From NCBI GenBank assembly GCA_935421135.1, contig OW285195.1:5494701-5558700 (forward strand): DNA of 64,000 bases, read 5' to 3'. The notes below the pieces were generated by a model, which was given only the letters and a program-made list of their open reading frames with translations, did not search any database and was not told where the DNA came from. Each line of letters starts with the position of its first letter. The first letter of the stretch is position 1. The stretch is from Bugulina stolonifera. Taxonomy: Eukaryota; Bryozoa; Gymnolaemata; Cheilostomatida; Bugulidae. A program made the translations under genes and the position numbers. Shown in pieces: positions 33,288-43,806 of the stretch.

Positions 33288-33934
33288 CTAATAGCCATGT
33301 CCTCCATAGCCGGACTTTTTACCGTAGCCGTAACTTCCACCATAATATGAGTGCTTCTTGTAGGTCTTGTAACAGTACTTCTTACATACGTCGTAGTACT
33401 TGTAGTAGCATTTGGGGGCATAGTAGCTGCTATAGTACCCACCAGAGCATATCTTCTTCTTTTCAGTACCATAGCTGCAGCAGTACTTGTACTTCTGTAA
33501 GATAAATAGATTATTTAGTCGGGAGTTACAGCATAAGTACTAGTCATAGTATCATCTTATCAATGCAACAAACTGGCATTGAGTTAACAGAGTTTATGTT
33601 TAGTGGTGCTGCTTGGATCAGTGAAGGTTACATGCCATTGTACCCTGCATTATGACTGAAATCAACTAAGATCTACCTTTTATATTATACATGTATCAGT
33701 ATATTGCATAATATTATGATAACATTGTATGCAGCATAAATAATTTTAAAAGCAATAGCAATTATGAATCTTTCAACCACCCTATTTTCTGAGGGGTTAT
33801 AACTACTCAGTTATACTTACATGTACATAGCCAGAACTGTGGCCACTGTGACTACTGCCATAGTGTGCCTGTATGGTGACAGCTAGAGCCACTAGGCCAA
33901 GGGTGACAGCGAGTAACACATTCATGTACTTCAT
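33288..33934 (-). CDS. secreted Tyr/Gly/Lys-rich six-cysteine protein, inverted copy 5
   Basis: Read on minus, coding exons are 33934-33821 and 33494-33288; exon 2 begins at 33966 and non-coding exon 1 ends at 34321. The product is 106 residues: signal peptide with Leu at position 14, HYGSSHSGHSSGY, the overlapping donors seen in copy 2 (adding Val-His), then the six-cysteine region starting KYKYCC rather than KSKYCC. All splice sites, the TATA box and AATAAA are present, so it could be active. It is the only copy on minus. Confidence 0.85.
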
Positions 33935-34369
33935 GTTGACACGTTGTAGTCAGTGCTTGGTAGAACCTGTTTTGAAATAAATTAATACTATATTATCTAC
34001 ATTACTGTATCTGATAAACGAGTTGTAATAGTGATATATTATCACCCATCCTACTTGGAATCAATGCTAAATTTGTATTAAATATTCAAATGCAAATCTA
34101 ATTGGTATTATTTATTATAATTATCATTATGTTATTGTTCAGTGTCTATTAATTTTGAGTCATGTTTGCCAAAAGTACCTTAACTAGGCAGGTATAGATG
34201 TGTTATTATAATCTAACCATTTATAATTGTTACAAGTGCCGCTAGGAGGCCATATACAGAGTAAAATATTACGTATTACACTATTTTGTGTGATAATACA
34301 ATGTAAAGTAGATTACTTACCTGTTCAAGAAATGCTTGATCACACTGATTAACTTCTCTGTTTTCTCTC

Positions 34370-34377
34370 CTTTTATA
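34370..34377 (-). promoter_or_regulatory. TATA box, inverted copy 5
   Basis: TATAAAAG on minus, identical in context to copy 4. Confidence 0.7.
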
Positions 34378-35043
34378 TCAAAACTTCAATTACGTTCTGC
34401 ATCGTGATCGTGACAAAGCTGGTTTTTTGCCATTGGCATAATTATCAATAACAACTGAATATTATTGACTCATTAAAATTTTCCTATTCTCTCATTTGTT
34501 GGTTGACTAACCAGCTTTATCCATTAGATATATAATGTAGAATATAAAGCTAGTTACAGTCATGTTCCACTTATTGCATAATATAAGCAACTATATGAGT
34601 ATAGGCACACACAACAGAGTAAGTATACAAGTAAGAAAGATGACTAAAAGTACGTACCAATGTTAGGTCCGTAGGCTGATACATTAATGTCGGTACATGG
34701 GAGTGCCCTATATCACAGTATTCACATGAAATTGACATAAAACCAAGAAACATGCTGGCAAAATTTATTTGTAACCGAGGGAAAGAAAAATTAGCTTCTT
34801 TCTCGAATTACTGCATTATTGTACTGATACAAGCATATTAATATTAATAATAGGTAGCCCATAGTTAATTTCAGTCATAATGCAGGGTACAATCTGGTAT
34901 GTAACCTTCACTGTCCCAAGCAGCACCACTAAACATAAACTCTGTTAACTCAATGCCAGTTTGTTGTGTTGATAAGATGATACTATGGCTAGTACTTATA
35001 TTGTAACTCCCAACTAGATAATCTATTTACATGTATTTCACAG

Positions 35044-35274
35044 AAGTTCAAGTACTGCTGCAGCTATGCTACTGAAAAAAAGAAGGTATGCTCTGGTGGG
35101 TACTATGGAAGCTACTATGCCCCCAAATGCTACTACAAGTACTACGACGTATGTAAGAAGTACTGTTACAAGACCTACAAGAAGCACTCATACAATGGTG
35201 GAGGCTACGGCTATGGTAAAAGGTCAGGCTATGGTGGTAGTTATGACGGTGGTTATGGTGGACACAGCTATTAG
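35044..35274 (+). pseudogene. exon-3-only fragment of the array gene, copy 6
   Basis: An acceptor (TATTTCACAG) precedes an intact exon 3 of 76 codons plus stop: KFKYCCSYATEKKK..., six cysteines, and a tail lengthened to SGYGGSYDGGYGGHSY. Upstream, the sequence jumps at about 34810 from the promoter-distal region straight into intron 2, so promoter, exon 1 and the signal-peptide exon are missing. It could only be expressed by splicing from elsewhere. The extra Gly/Tyr/Asp tail is intermediate between copy 1 and the short copies. Confidence 0.8.
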
Positions 35275-36095
35275 ATTTGACCCAATATACAATGTAAATC
35301 AAGTGAACGACTCCCCACTCTTTGATCGCACTCAAACTCCAAATTGTTGCATAATATATTTTTACAAAATATTTGAATATCATTTTGTTGTTCTTTCAGC
35401 TTTATGCTTTAAAATATTTAGTTGTTATAACATCATTGTTAATGCATATGTTGTTGTCCCTTCCACATTTTTTGTTGATTAGATTTTTGTTACTTGCCGC
35501 ACCATTGTACCTGTTAGGTTTTCAATTAAATGCTTTAGATTATTGTTAAAGAAAATTTGGTTAAATAAATAATAATGAATTGAACATGAAACGAAACCAG
35601 CATTTTGTATAATATCAGATATTGATAACTCCTATCGCTACCGCTGTATGACATTGTACACTGAGATAAATATAGGTCATCAGTTAAAACCTTGTAATGT
35701 AATATATAACACACATGTATGAAAAATCAACTTTATATACTCATGAACTTCAAATCAGTTGAATGTAACATTATTGATGGGTAATTGTATAGTTGGCATA
35801 AATTTCTCAAAGCATTAACACCGCAAAGGCGAGTTGAGTTTCAACTTTACGGGAGCTTATAACCAGTATCACCTCAGTAAGATAACGACTGTGTAGATAC
35901 AATAGCTGTGCATGGAAGGACAACTCCAAATCCTAATGCATGCTCTTTGGCTTATAGTAAGCATGCAGGCACCCACAGTGAAGCTATTATTGAGATAGTG
36001 GCACAGCATAGTACTACAATGTATGTATGGTATGTGTATGGCCCTTCTAGTTACTTTGTTGGTGAATCTGTATGTGTTCGCTGATCAGCTGACCA
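35275..36095. other. 3' flank and spacer of fragment 6
   Basis: Shared unit sequence with an AATAAA-like end (~35560) and the conserved block leading into the tRNA copy. No additional gene. Confidence 0.4.
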
Positions 36096-36168
36096 GTCGA
36101 AATAGCTCAGTTGGGAGAGCATTAGACTGAAGATGTAAAGGTTCCTGGATCAATCCCGGGTTTCGGCA
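36096..36168 (+). pseudogene. degenerate tRNA-Phe (GAA) copy 4
   Basis: Anticodon loop CTGAAGA is kept. Changes include base 2 T, base 26 A, anticodon stem TGTAA, variable region GTT and T54 to A in the T loop (ATCAATC), which removes a key part of the internal promoter B box. Confidence 0.7.
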
Positions 36169-36812
36169 ATTTCTTTTTAATTTCGATTCAAAGCGAATAA
36201 TAAAGCTAATTAAATTCAATATATATTATATATGTACATTCATGCATATTCCCTGGTCATATGTCTTTATACCAATAGCTTGAACTTGGTAAGGAAACTA
36301 AAACTTTTCAGGCTTACTAAAGTACGCTGGACGGGCAACAGGAGGATAGTGACTTCGCAACCTCTTGGGTGAATCCGGGTCGCAAATAAACCTCACAAGA
36401 TGGCTCTCCAGTCAAGACCAAAAGATTATTGACCTGGAATTTGCTTGGCCCGACGAAATCATTCCTATATGTATAATGTAATACATTAGCACTATTTTTA
36501 TAATGTACATGACTTGTAGACTGCACTTTGTATTATCATTATAAAATGTACATAATTATAGTTGCGTCATACCAGTGTGCTACTAGAGCAGAACAGAGAA
36601 CCTGAGAAAATCCGTCCTTCCAATAAATATAATAATACATTTACATATACGAGCCCATCATTTACATATATGAGCCCATGAAATTATACACAAATATATA
36701 AAGCAGCTACAGTGTGGTCTGCCATAATATTGTATATATTAGCATTAATCATAAACTGAAATAATGCTTCTTTCCTCATCAGCTTCACCTGAGAAATTTA
36801 TGTTGCAATATT

Positions 36813-37593
36813 GTAATGTTTTATGCTGTGTATCACTCGGGTACCGATGGTACGAGTGGTTGACTAGACGAGTGGTTGACTAGACTATACTTCTTGCACT
36901 ACATACAGAGTGAACAGTTTAAAAAGACATGTACTTGTAGATTACTCACGTGTAAGGGCTAATAGGTCTGAAGCAGTGCTTATAAGCACAGACTCTTTCT
37001 ATAGAAAGAGTCTGTTATTCTAGCCTACTAGACAGCTCAAACTACCTGGTCCTGGGACCAAGAGCAGGAACTGGCTTAGCTAAGAGATAAAACTCTGTGT
37101 AGCTGCTGAGAAAATGAGACTGTACTAGAGTCTAAGCATCAACTGATTACACTGACTAAATACTAATGCTTTTATACTGACAGCATTTCCGGCGATAGTT
37201 TCCGTGAAAGGGATGATGTAGCATTTCCTGGAGCGATCTAGCATCAGACCCGAAAATTGCATAGCAATATGGCGGAAAAAGGCCGAGGTCTGACCTAAAC
37301 AGGGTCGGCCATTATGAAAAGGGCTTATAATAATATGAAACATAAAATTTATGAAAAGTAGCTAATTTTGGGACCTCAGCCTCCCTTATGGAAGGCATAC
37401 AAGAAAATTAGACATACATGTAGAATATATAGCTAGTTACAGTAATGTTCCACAATAAGCCAGTACATGTACATGAATATAGGCACACGCAACAGAGTAA
37501 GCATACAAGTAAGGAAGATGACTAGTATGTATCAATGTCAGGCCCGTAGCCTGATACGCCAATGCCGGCGCTTGGGAGTGTCCTATATCACCA
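36813..37593. mobile_element. insertion in unit 7 with perfect CAATATT duplications
   Basis: CAATATT at 36806-36812 and 37594-37600 brackets ~780 bases starting GTAATGTTTTATGCTG. The interior has the GAAAGAGTCTG, GGACCAAGAGCAGGAACTGG and AATATGGCGG words of the family plus an extra block (~37320-37540) that is also found at 34526-34700. No ORF of substance. Confidence 0.7.
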
Positions 37594-37909
37594 CAATATT
37601 CACCCGAAATTGGCATAATGCCAAGAAGCATGCTGGTAAAATTTATTTCTAACCAAGGGAAAGAAAAATTAGCCCTTTTCCCTAATTACTGCCTAATTTT
37701 GGCATGAAATCAGAATCAAAGTGTTACCAATGTACACCCATTCCAGGACATGGCACAAGTCTATGGATGAAGTTGGTTAGTCAACCAATAAATGAGCAGA
37801 TAGGAAAATTTTAATAAGCCAATAATATTCAGTTGTTATTGATAATTATGCCAATGACAAAAAATCAGCTTTGTCACGCTCACGATGCAGAACGTAATCA
37901 AAGTTTGGA

Positions 37910-37917
37910 TATAAAAG
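37910..37917 (+). promoter_or_regulatory. TATA box, array gene 7
   Basis: TATAAAAG (context TTTGGATATAAAAG, one base different from other copies); non-coding exon 1 ends at 37966. Confidence 0.7.
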
Positions 37918-38352
37918 GAGAGAAAACAGAGAAGTTAATCAGTGTGATCAATCATCTCTTGAACAGGTAAGTGATCTACCTTACGTTGTATTATCATACA
38001 AAATAGCGTAATATATAATATTTTACTAAGCATTAGGCCTATTAGCAGCACTTGTAACATTTATACATGGTTAGATTATAATGACACATCTTTACCTGCC
38101 TAATTAAGGAACTTTCGACAACATCACTCAAAATTAACAGACACTGAATAATAACATAATAATAATTATACAAAATGATACCAATTAGATTTATATTTGT
38201 ATATTTTATATACATTTAGCATTGATTCCAAATACTGTAGGTAATAATAATATATCACTATTACAATTAGTTAATCCGATACAGTAACATATAATATAAC
38301 ATTAATCTATTTCAAAACAGGTTCTACCAAGCACTGACTACAACGTGTCAAC

Positions 38353-38983
38353 ATGAAGTACATGAATGTGTTACTCGCTGTCACCCTTGGCATAGTGGCT
38401 CTTGCTGTCACCGTACAGGCACACTATGGCGGTGGTTACAGTGGCCACAGCTCTGGCTATGTAAGTATAACTGAGTAGCTATTACCACTCAGAAAATAGG
38501 GTGGTTGAAAGATTCATAATTGTGTTGTTTTTATAATGCTGCTGACTAATAATCATATTATGCGATATAACGATACATGTATAATATAAAAGGTAGATCT
38601 TAGTTGGTTTCAGTCATAATGCAGGGTACAATCTGGTATGTAACCTTCACTGTCCCAAGCAGCATCACTAAACATCAACTCTGTTAACTCAATGCCAGTT
38701 TGTTGCGTCGATAAGATGATACTATGGCTAGTACTTATATTGTAACTACCAACTAGATAATCTATTTATCTTACAGAAGTCCAAGTACTGCTGCAGCTAT
38801 GGCACTGAAAAGAAGAAGATATGCTCTGGTGGGTACTATAGCAGCTACTATGCCCCCAAATGCTACTACAAGTACTACGACGTATGTAAGAAGTACTGTT
38901 ACAAGACCTACAAGAAACACTCATACTATGGTGGAGGTTACGGCTATGGTAAGAAGTCTGGTTATGGAGGACACGGCTATTAG
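38353..38983 (+). CDS. secreted Tyr/Gly/Lys-rich six-cysteine protein, copy 7
   Basis: Coding exons 38353-38460 and 38777-38983; exon 2 begins at 38321. The product is 104 residues: signal peptide ending TVQA, HYGGGYSGHSSGY, then the six-cysteine region encoding the same residues as copies 2 and 3 at exon 3. AATAAA is at 39271. It is followed by the only fully canonical tRNA-Phe of the array. Function is inferred as for copy 1; the conserved cysteines suggest a disulfide-held core, and the many tyrosines could be cross-linked or hydroxylated. Confidence 0.85.
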
Positions 38984-39795
38984 ATTTGACCCGATATACA
39001 ATGTAAATCAAGTGAACGACTCCACGCTCTTTGCCCGCACTCGAACTTTGAATTGTTACATAATATATTATTACAAAATATTTGAATATTACTTGATGTT
39101 TTTTTCAGCTTTATTATTTAAAATACTTTGTTGTTATAACATCATTGTTAATGCATATTTTTGTTACTTCTGTGTTTGTTGATCAGACTTTTGTTATTTA
39201 CTGCACCATAATTTCTGTTAAGTTTTATATTAAATGTTTTATTAAATTACTGTTAAAAATAATGTTGTTAAATAAATAATAATGAATTGAACATGAAACG
39301 AAACCAGCATTTTGTATAATATCAGATATTGGTAAATCCTATCGCCACCGCTGTATGACATTGAATACTGAGATAAATATAGTTCATCAGTTAAAAAACC
39401 TTGTAATATAATATAACTACAATAATTATATGAAAAATAACCACTGTATATTTTACTTTTCAACTTCAAATCATAGATTCATGATTTTATTGATAGCTAC
39501 AGTCTTTAGGTTGGAGGGACACAAGAAATTTAAAAAACAATTGAATTTAATAATGTTGATGGCTAATTGCAACCAGTAGCACCTCAGTAAGACAACGGCT
39601 GTGTCGATGCCATAGCTGTGCATGGAGGGACAACTCCAAATCCAAATGCATGTTATTTGACTCATGGTAGGCATGCGGGCACCCACAGTGAAGCTATTAG
39701 TAGAGAGGCGACACAGCATACGATGTATGATATGTGTATGGCCCTTCTAGTTACTTTGCTGCTGAGTCTGTATGTGTTTGCTGACCAGTTGACCA

Positions 39796-39868
39796 GCCGA
39801 AATAGCTCAGTTGGGAGAGCGTTAGACTGAAGATCTAAAGGTCCCTGGTTCGATCCCGGGTTTCGGCA
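39796..39868 (+). tRNA. tRNA-Phe (GAA), intact
   Basis: Full cloverleaf: acceptor GCCGAAA pairs with TTTCGGC; D arm GCTC...GAGC; anticodon arm TTAGA-CTGAAGA-TCTAA with anticodon GAA; T arm CCTGG-TTCGATC-CCGGG; discriminator A. A box and B box (GGTTCGATCC) are intact. No intron. Confidence 0.95.
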
Positions 39869-39903
39869 ATTCCTTTTAATTTAGATTTGTAGGAATAATA
39901 GGC

Positions 39904-40166
39904 GTCTTCGCGACCTAAACTTCAAACTCAGGCCGATTTACAAAAATATTTTCCGGCACACATCCGTCACAGGGTTGCGAACACACCGGCCTGGGCCAAA
40001 AGCTAAATCCTCATTTTTGCGCGAAGAAATCAGGTGTGCCGAAGAGCTAGGGATGGTTTCGTCCGGCCAAGCAAAATCCTAGGCCAATAGCCCTTCTGGC
40101 CTTGGTCGGACGGCCATCTTGTAAATTTTATTTGCGACCCGGGTCCATCCAAGAGGTCGCGAAGAC
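39904..40166. mobile_element. 263-bp MITE with GTCTTCGCGACCT terminal inverted repeats
   Basis: GTCTTCGCGACCT at 39904-39916 and its reverse complement at 40154-40166 bound a GC-richer element without ORFs. Its right half (CAAGATGGC on minus, GACCCGGGTC) matches single ends found at ~21.0, 25.1, 29.3 and 36.3 kb. Confidence 0.75.
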
Positions 40167-40560
40167 ACTTATTAAGCCTAGTTAATTTCACTATGCATGT
40201 ATACGTCTATTAATCTCTAGTCATGGGACTTGCCATCAATAGCTACTTACTAAGTTGGTAAGAAGACAAAAACATTTTCCACAGTTATCAGAAAGAACTT
40301 TCAGTTGTTGTATCTAACCAATGAAATCCTCTGTAACAAACACCCTACACAGTATTAGTGGAGTGAGTAATCTTTAGGAGGGGAATGCAGTAGATATCTC
40401 CCTTTCTACCTGCAGAGATACGATTAGCTGACAGCTACACCTATACAGTAGAGTATCTTACCGTACAGCATAGAGCTTTCCTACCTCCCAATGACATAGT
40501 ATTATATGTTTGGATTACCAGTCGCTTCTACATCATCATAAACTAGTCTGACCCTAGTAG

Positions 40561-41040
40561 TAGAGTTATTCAACTTTACAATAAGGTACAGTCATAAATA
40601 AACAAATCGTAGAATTGATCTTTATTCCTATGATGAACTTTTCTCATCCTGTAATAGTAGAATTACCCTACCTTACAATTATCTTACAATAGTATATTTA
40701 CCCTACTTTATAATAGTACAGTCATAAATAAATAAATGAATATTTATTCCGATAAGGGAGTTTTCTCATCTTGTAATTGTAAAATTACTCTACCTTACAG
40801 TTATGGAGTTGTCCTACCTTATAATAGTATGACTGCCCTACTTTATAACAGTAGAGGTATTCTACATGCATTATAGTCATTCTGCCTTATAATTGTGAAG
40901 TTGTCCCACCTTGTTAGTGTAGTGGAGTTATTCAGCTGTGCAATAGCGGAGTTGTCCCATCTTGTAATAGTAGAAGTATGCTACATTATATACTCATAGA
41001 TTTATCCTATCTTGCAACCATGGAATTGTTCTACTTCATA
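40561..41040. repeat. degenerate satellite around TAATAGTAGAGTTGTCCTA
   Basis: Diverged ~25-35-bp units built from (C)TACCTTA(T)AATAGTA and GAGTTGTCC recur through the interval. Two copies of a longer block (ACAGTCATAAATAAA ... TTTATTCC) suggest a higher-order repeat. Confidence 0.6.
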
Positions 41041-43446
41041 AAAAACTCGCTGGTTTTACTTCCAGAGAATTAAGCTGTGATCTGAATAGATAGGCTTATT
41101 CTCAAATTCTGCATGGAACTAGCTGGAACAATTAGTGTCACATATTACTCGGGTTTGTAGATGAACTATACCATCGTCCTGGTATAACCGGATACATCTT
41201 TTGGCACGCTTTCGGGCTCTGAAAATTGCGTGGAGCAAGAGGAAACCACAATCTGTAATTGAGGCAAATTTGTCGAACAGTATCATTGTTCACCAAGACG
41301 TTATTTTGGAATATTATCTACGTGTAGGCTAACCAATGTTGTAAGTAAGTTGTAATTCCCTCCTTCGCGCATGCAACTTCATTCAAAACGCCTTCATCGA
41401 GCATTTCACCTTAGCTTGCTGGGTTTGTTCGGATCAGAACCTAAAATACAGGAGGTCTCATGGGCACACGCTGTGGAAATTGGCAATGCTCCAGTTCCAT
41501 CCATGTGTGCACTGGTCTTGTTCATATTCCAGTGATCACACCAAATTACCCCACACATGAGATGAAGAGAAATGTTGTATAACTAGCAAAAATCTTCATT
41601 GCTATAGGTTCTGCTGGCTGCTGGGTATTTCTCAGCATTCCATTGTCATTAGAGACCGAACGGAGGCCTTTACTTTTACTACAATGTCAACTATATAATC
41701 TATACAAGTGGTACAAACAATAGAGGGTTATCATCAGACATGACAACTGTGACATGTGTCTTTGCTGGGAGCAATAGCCTGTGTAAGAGGTCAAACTGTG
41801 ACATTGCATAATATTCTCAGGACAAATTTTTAGAGTAGAGCTGTCTTTTAGTGCTTAAATGAAATTAAACTAATATACAATTGTCATAGATTTCACTCTG
41901 TTAGTTGGTGAGGTGAGATTTTTGCTTCAAAATTATTTACAAGTTGTCTATATTAATCTAACCTACATGTACTGTAATAAAATTTCAAAGTCTTTGTATA
42001 TTTCAAACACCAAGTTTGATTGACAGGTGAATCTTTGACAATACTTGCCCAAAGAAATGTGGGAGTAATCAAGATAATATGATAAGCTTATACAGTGTAT
42101 GTATAATTTGTGAGTGATAAAACACTTGCTATTCTTATTCAAATTCATTTACACATGTACATTGTAAGTCATCATAAACGTAGACATATATTACATGTAG
42201 CACAACACAACATGTAGTATCCATTCGGCCATTGCTGTGTGAAAGGAATTTTGTTTTTGCTTTGATGATTTGTAAGCAATTGGTTCATAGGATTATCTCA
42301 ACATTGGTGAAAAGAAGCTAGTGGGCTACTAGTATCGTATAAGCTAACCTGAGCACAATGCATGAATTCAATTGTAGTATCATGTGAGTTATAGTTGTCT
42401 TTCCTTGTAATAGAATAATGATTCTAAGAGATGCATTATATTGTGAAGTTGTGTGCTCTTGCCTTTAAACGTCTCTCTTTTTCCTATGGAATACTAACCA
42501 TTATATCAGTTCATTTAGTGCTACAGATACAATTGTACAATGGTTTACATGGTGTATTAACACGAATCGTAGTTTACCTGCAAAGGAAAACACGAACAAC
42601 ACTCATGCCTTGCTTTGAAGGGAATAGTTGAGAAAAGTTACTATTGTATGTAATTGATTTCCTATGAACGTCAATGTTGAACAGGTACTTGTTTATTGGG
42701 TTGACCTAGAATTGCTTTGTTACCACATTAAGGTTATTAAAGTGTGTAGGAGAAAATGATGTCCATAATTATGCCATTGTGGGGCTTTCCGAAAATGATA
42801 CATAATTTAGACCCTCAGTAAGGTGTAGTTAGCAGATTGTGGCTTCCAACTAGTTATTTTTTAACCTACTTATGACGTCATAATGCTTTCTAAGCACATT
42901 ACAAACGGCATAGATTATGACGTCATAATGCACAAGCACCCGAAATATTTTGTGTTAAAGCCTCGATAGTGCATGTATGCAATGCAGGTGTATATTAGAC
43001 TCCAGAAGATGCATTCATGATATTGAAGAAATGGAGTTGAAGAGACCTAGGTACTGTTGGAGAATGAATGTCAACCCAGACCTTCACTGGGATTGATCTG
43101 AATGTGTGTTATGATTGGTCGAAGGAGTGAAAAACGCTTGATGGAACTGACTCTGAGGTGGCGAGGGAGACCAGACATTGCAGGAAAATTGCGGAGTAAA
43201 TAAACGAGACCGGCTATCTATGTGCAAGTTCAAAAGAGCACAAACTACTAATCAGTTCAATGCTGTAATGTTTATCTTTTACTCTTTTCTTCACCTTGGG
43301 AAAGGACAACAAGGGTGGAGATCGTTAACTAGTCCAAAAAGCATGCTACTGCACGTACACTGTATCTATTTTGTATATGAATGTAGGTTACACCTAGGCT
43401 ACACTGCAAAGTGTAAGCTGGTGGTGAATAAATAACATTGTTGCAG
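41041..43446. other. non-coding, nothing recognised
   Basis: Short unsupported ORFs only. No RNA gene or clear repeat seen. Confidence 0.4.
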
Positions 43447-43806
43447 ACGCAGCGGCAACCACTGGGGGCTTAAGCAATGCAACTGGATAGCTACCTACCT
43501 TCCTTGTGTAGTACCATGCCTCAACGGCCTCAAGGTTGTTGTTCTGCTCCCTGGCTACAGCACCATTCCAGAATTATTCAGGTAATTAATGATATATTTA
43601 ATAAATGATCCACACTGTACGAAAGTACAATAATGACTGCATTGTTTACAATTAATCTAACCTTCTTTTATAGAAGAAGAAGAATGCCCAGTAACTTCCA
43701 GCACGGGCCCCCGGACGAATATGCACAGCTGTTAATAAAACAGATGGCCCAAGAAAATGGCCACCTGAAAAATCTAATAATTGCTATAATAATACATAAT
43801 ATCTAA
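43447..43806 (+). CDS. candidate two-exon 3' end of an unidentified gene
   Basis: Exon 43447-43581 follows ATTGTTGCAG and ends in ATTCAG with donor GTAATT. A 92-base intron with a good pyrimidine tract (CCTTCTTTTATAG) leads to exon 43674-43806, which ends in TAA. One frame is open across both: ...HWGLKQCNWIATYLPCVV... then, across the junction, RRRMPSNFQHGPPDEYAQLL, ending IAIIIHNI. The total is about 89 codons. Upstream exons and a homologous family are not recognised. Alternative: chance splice-like sites around a short ORF starting at the ATG at 43684. Confidence 0.35.

Larger units (their letters stand above)
32924..34525 (-). repeat. inverted array segment carrying copy 5
   Basis: From 32924 the sequence is the reverse complement of the normal unit, starting in the 3' flank (after the tail of the partial duplicate) and ending in the promoter-upstream region at about 34525. 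Sequence on both sides is in the forward orientation. Confidence 0.8.
18430..39870. repeat. tandem gene array: Tyr/Gly-rich secreted protein plus tRNA-Phe units
   Basis: Repeating units of about 3.4-4.2 kb contain, in order: an upstream block (TCATCAGCTACACCTGA...), a TATA promoter, a three-exon gene, a tRNA-Phe copy about 0.8-1.0 kb after the stop, and intergenic repeats. tRNA copies are spaced 4022, 3396, 7842 and 3700 bases. The wide interval holds a rearranged stretch (one full gene, a direct exon-3 duplicate, an inverted gene and an exon-3-only fragment) plus a ~780-bp insertion. Homology extends through introns and spacers, so the array arose by duplication of whole units. Confidence 0.9.

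Noticed and set aside
23829..39011. Minus-strand Ser/Thr-rich ORFs of ~80-105 codons over each array exon 3
   Set aside because: Antisense shadows of the exon-3 coding sequence. The spliced frames on the other strand carry the signal peptide and consistent cysteines.
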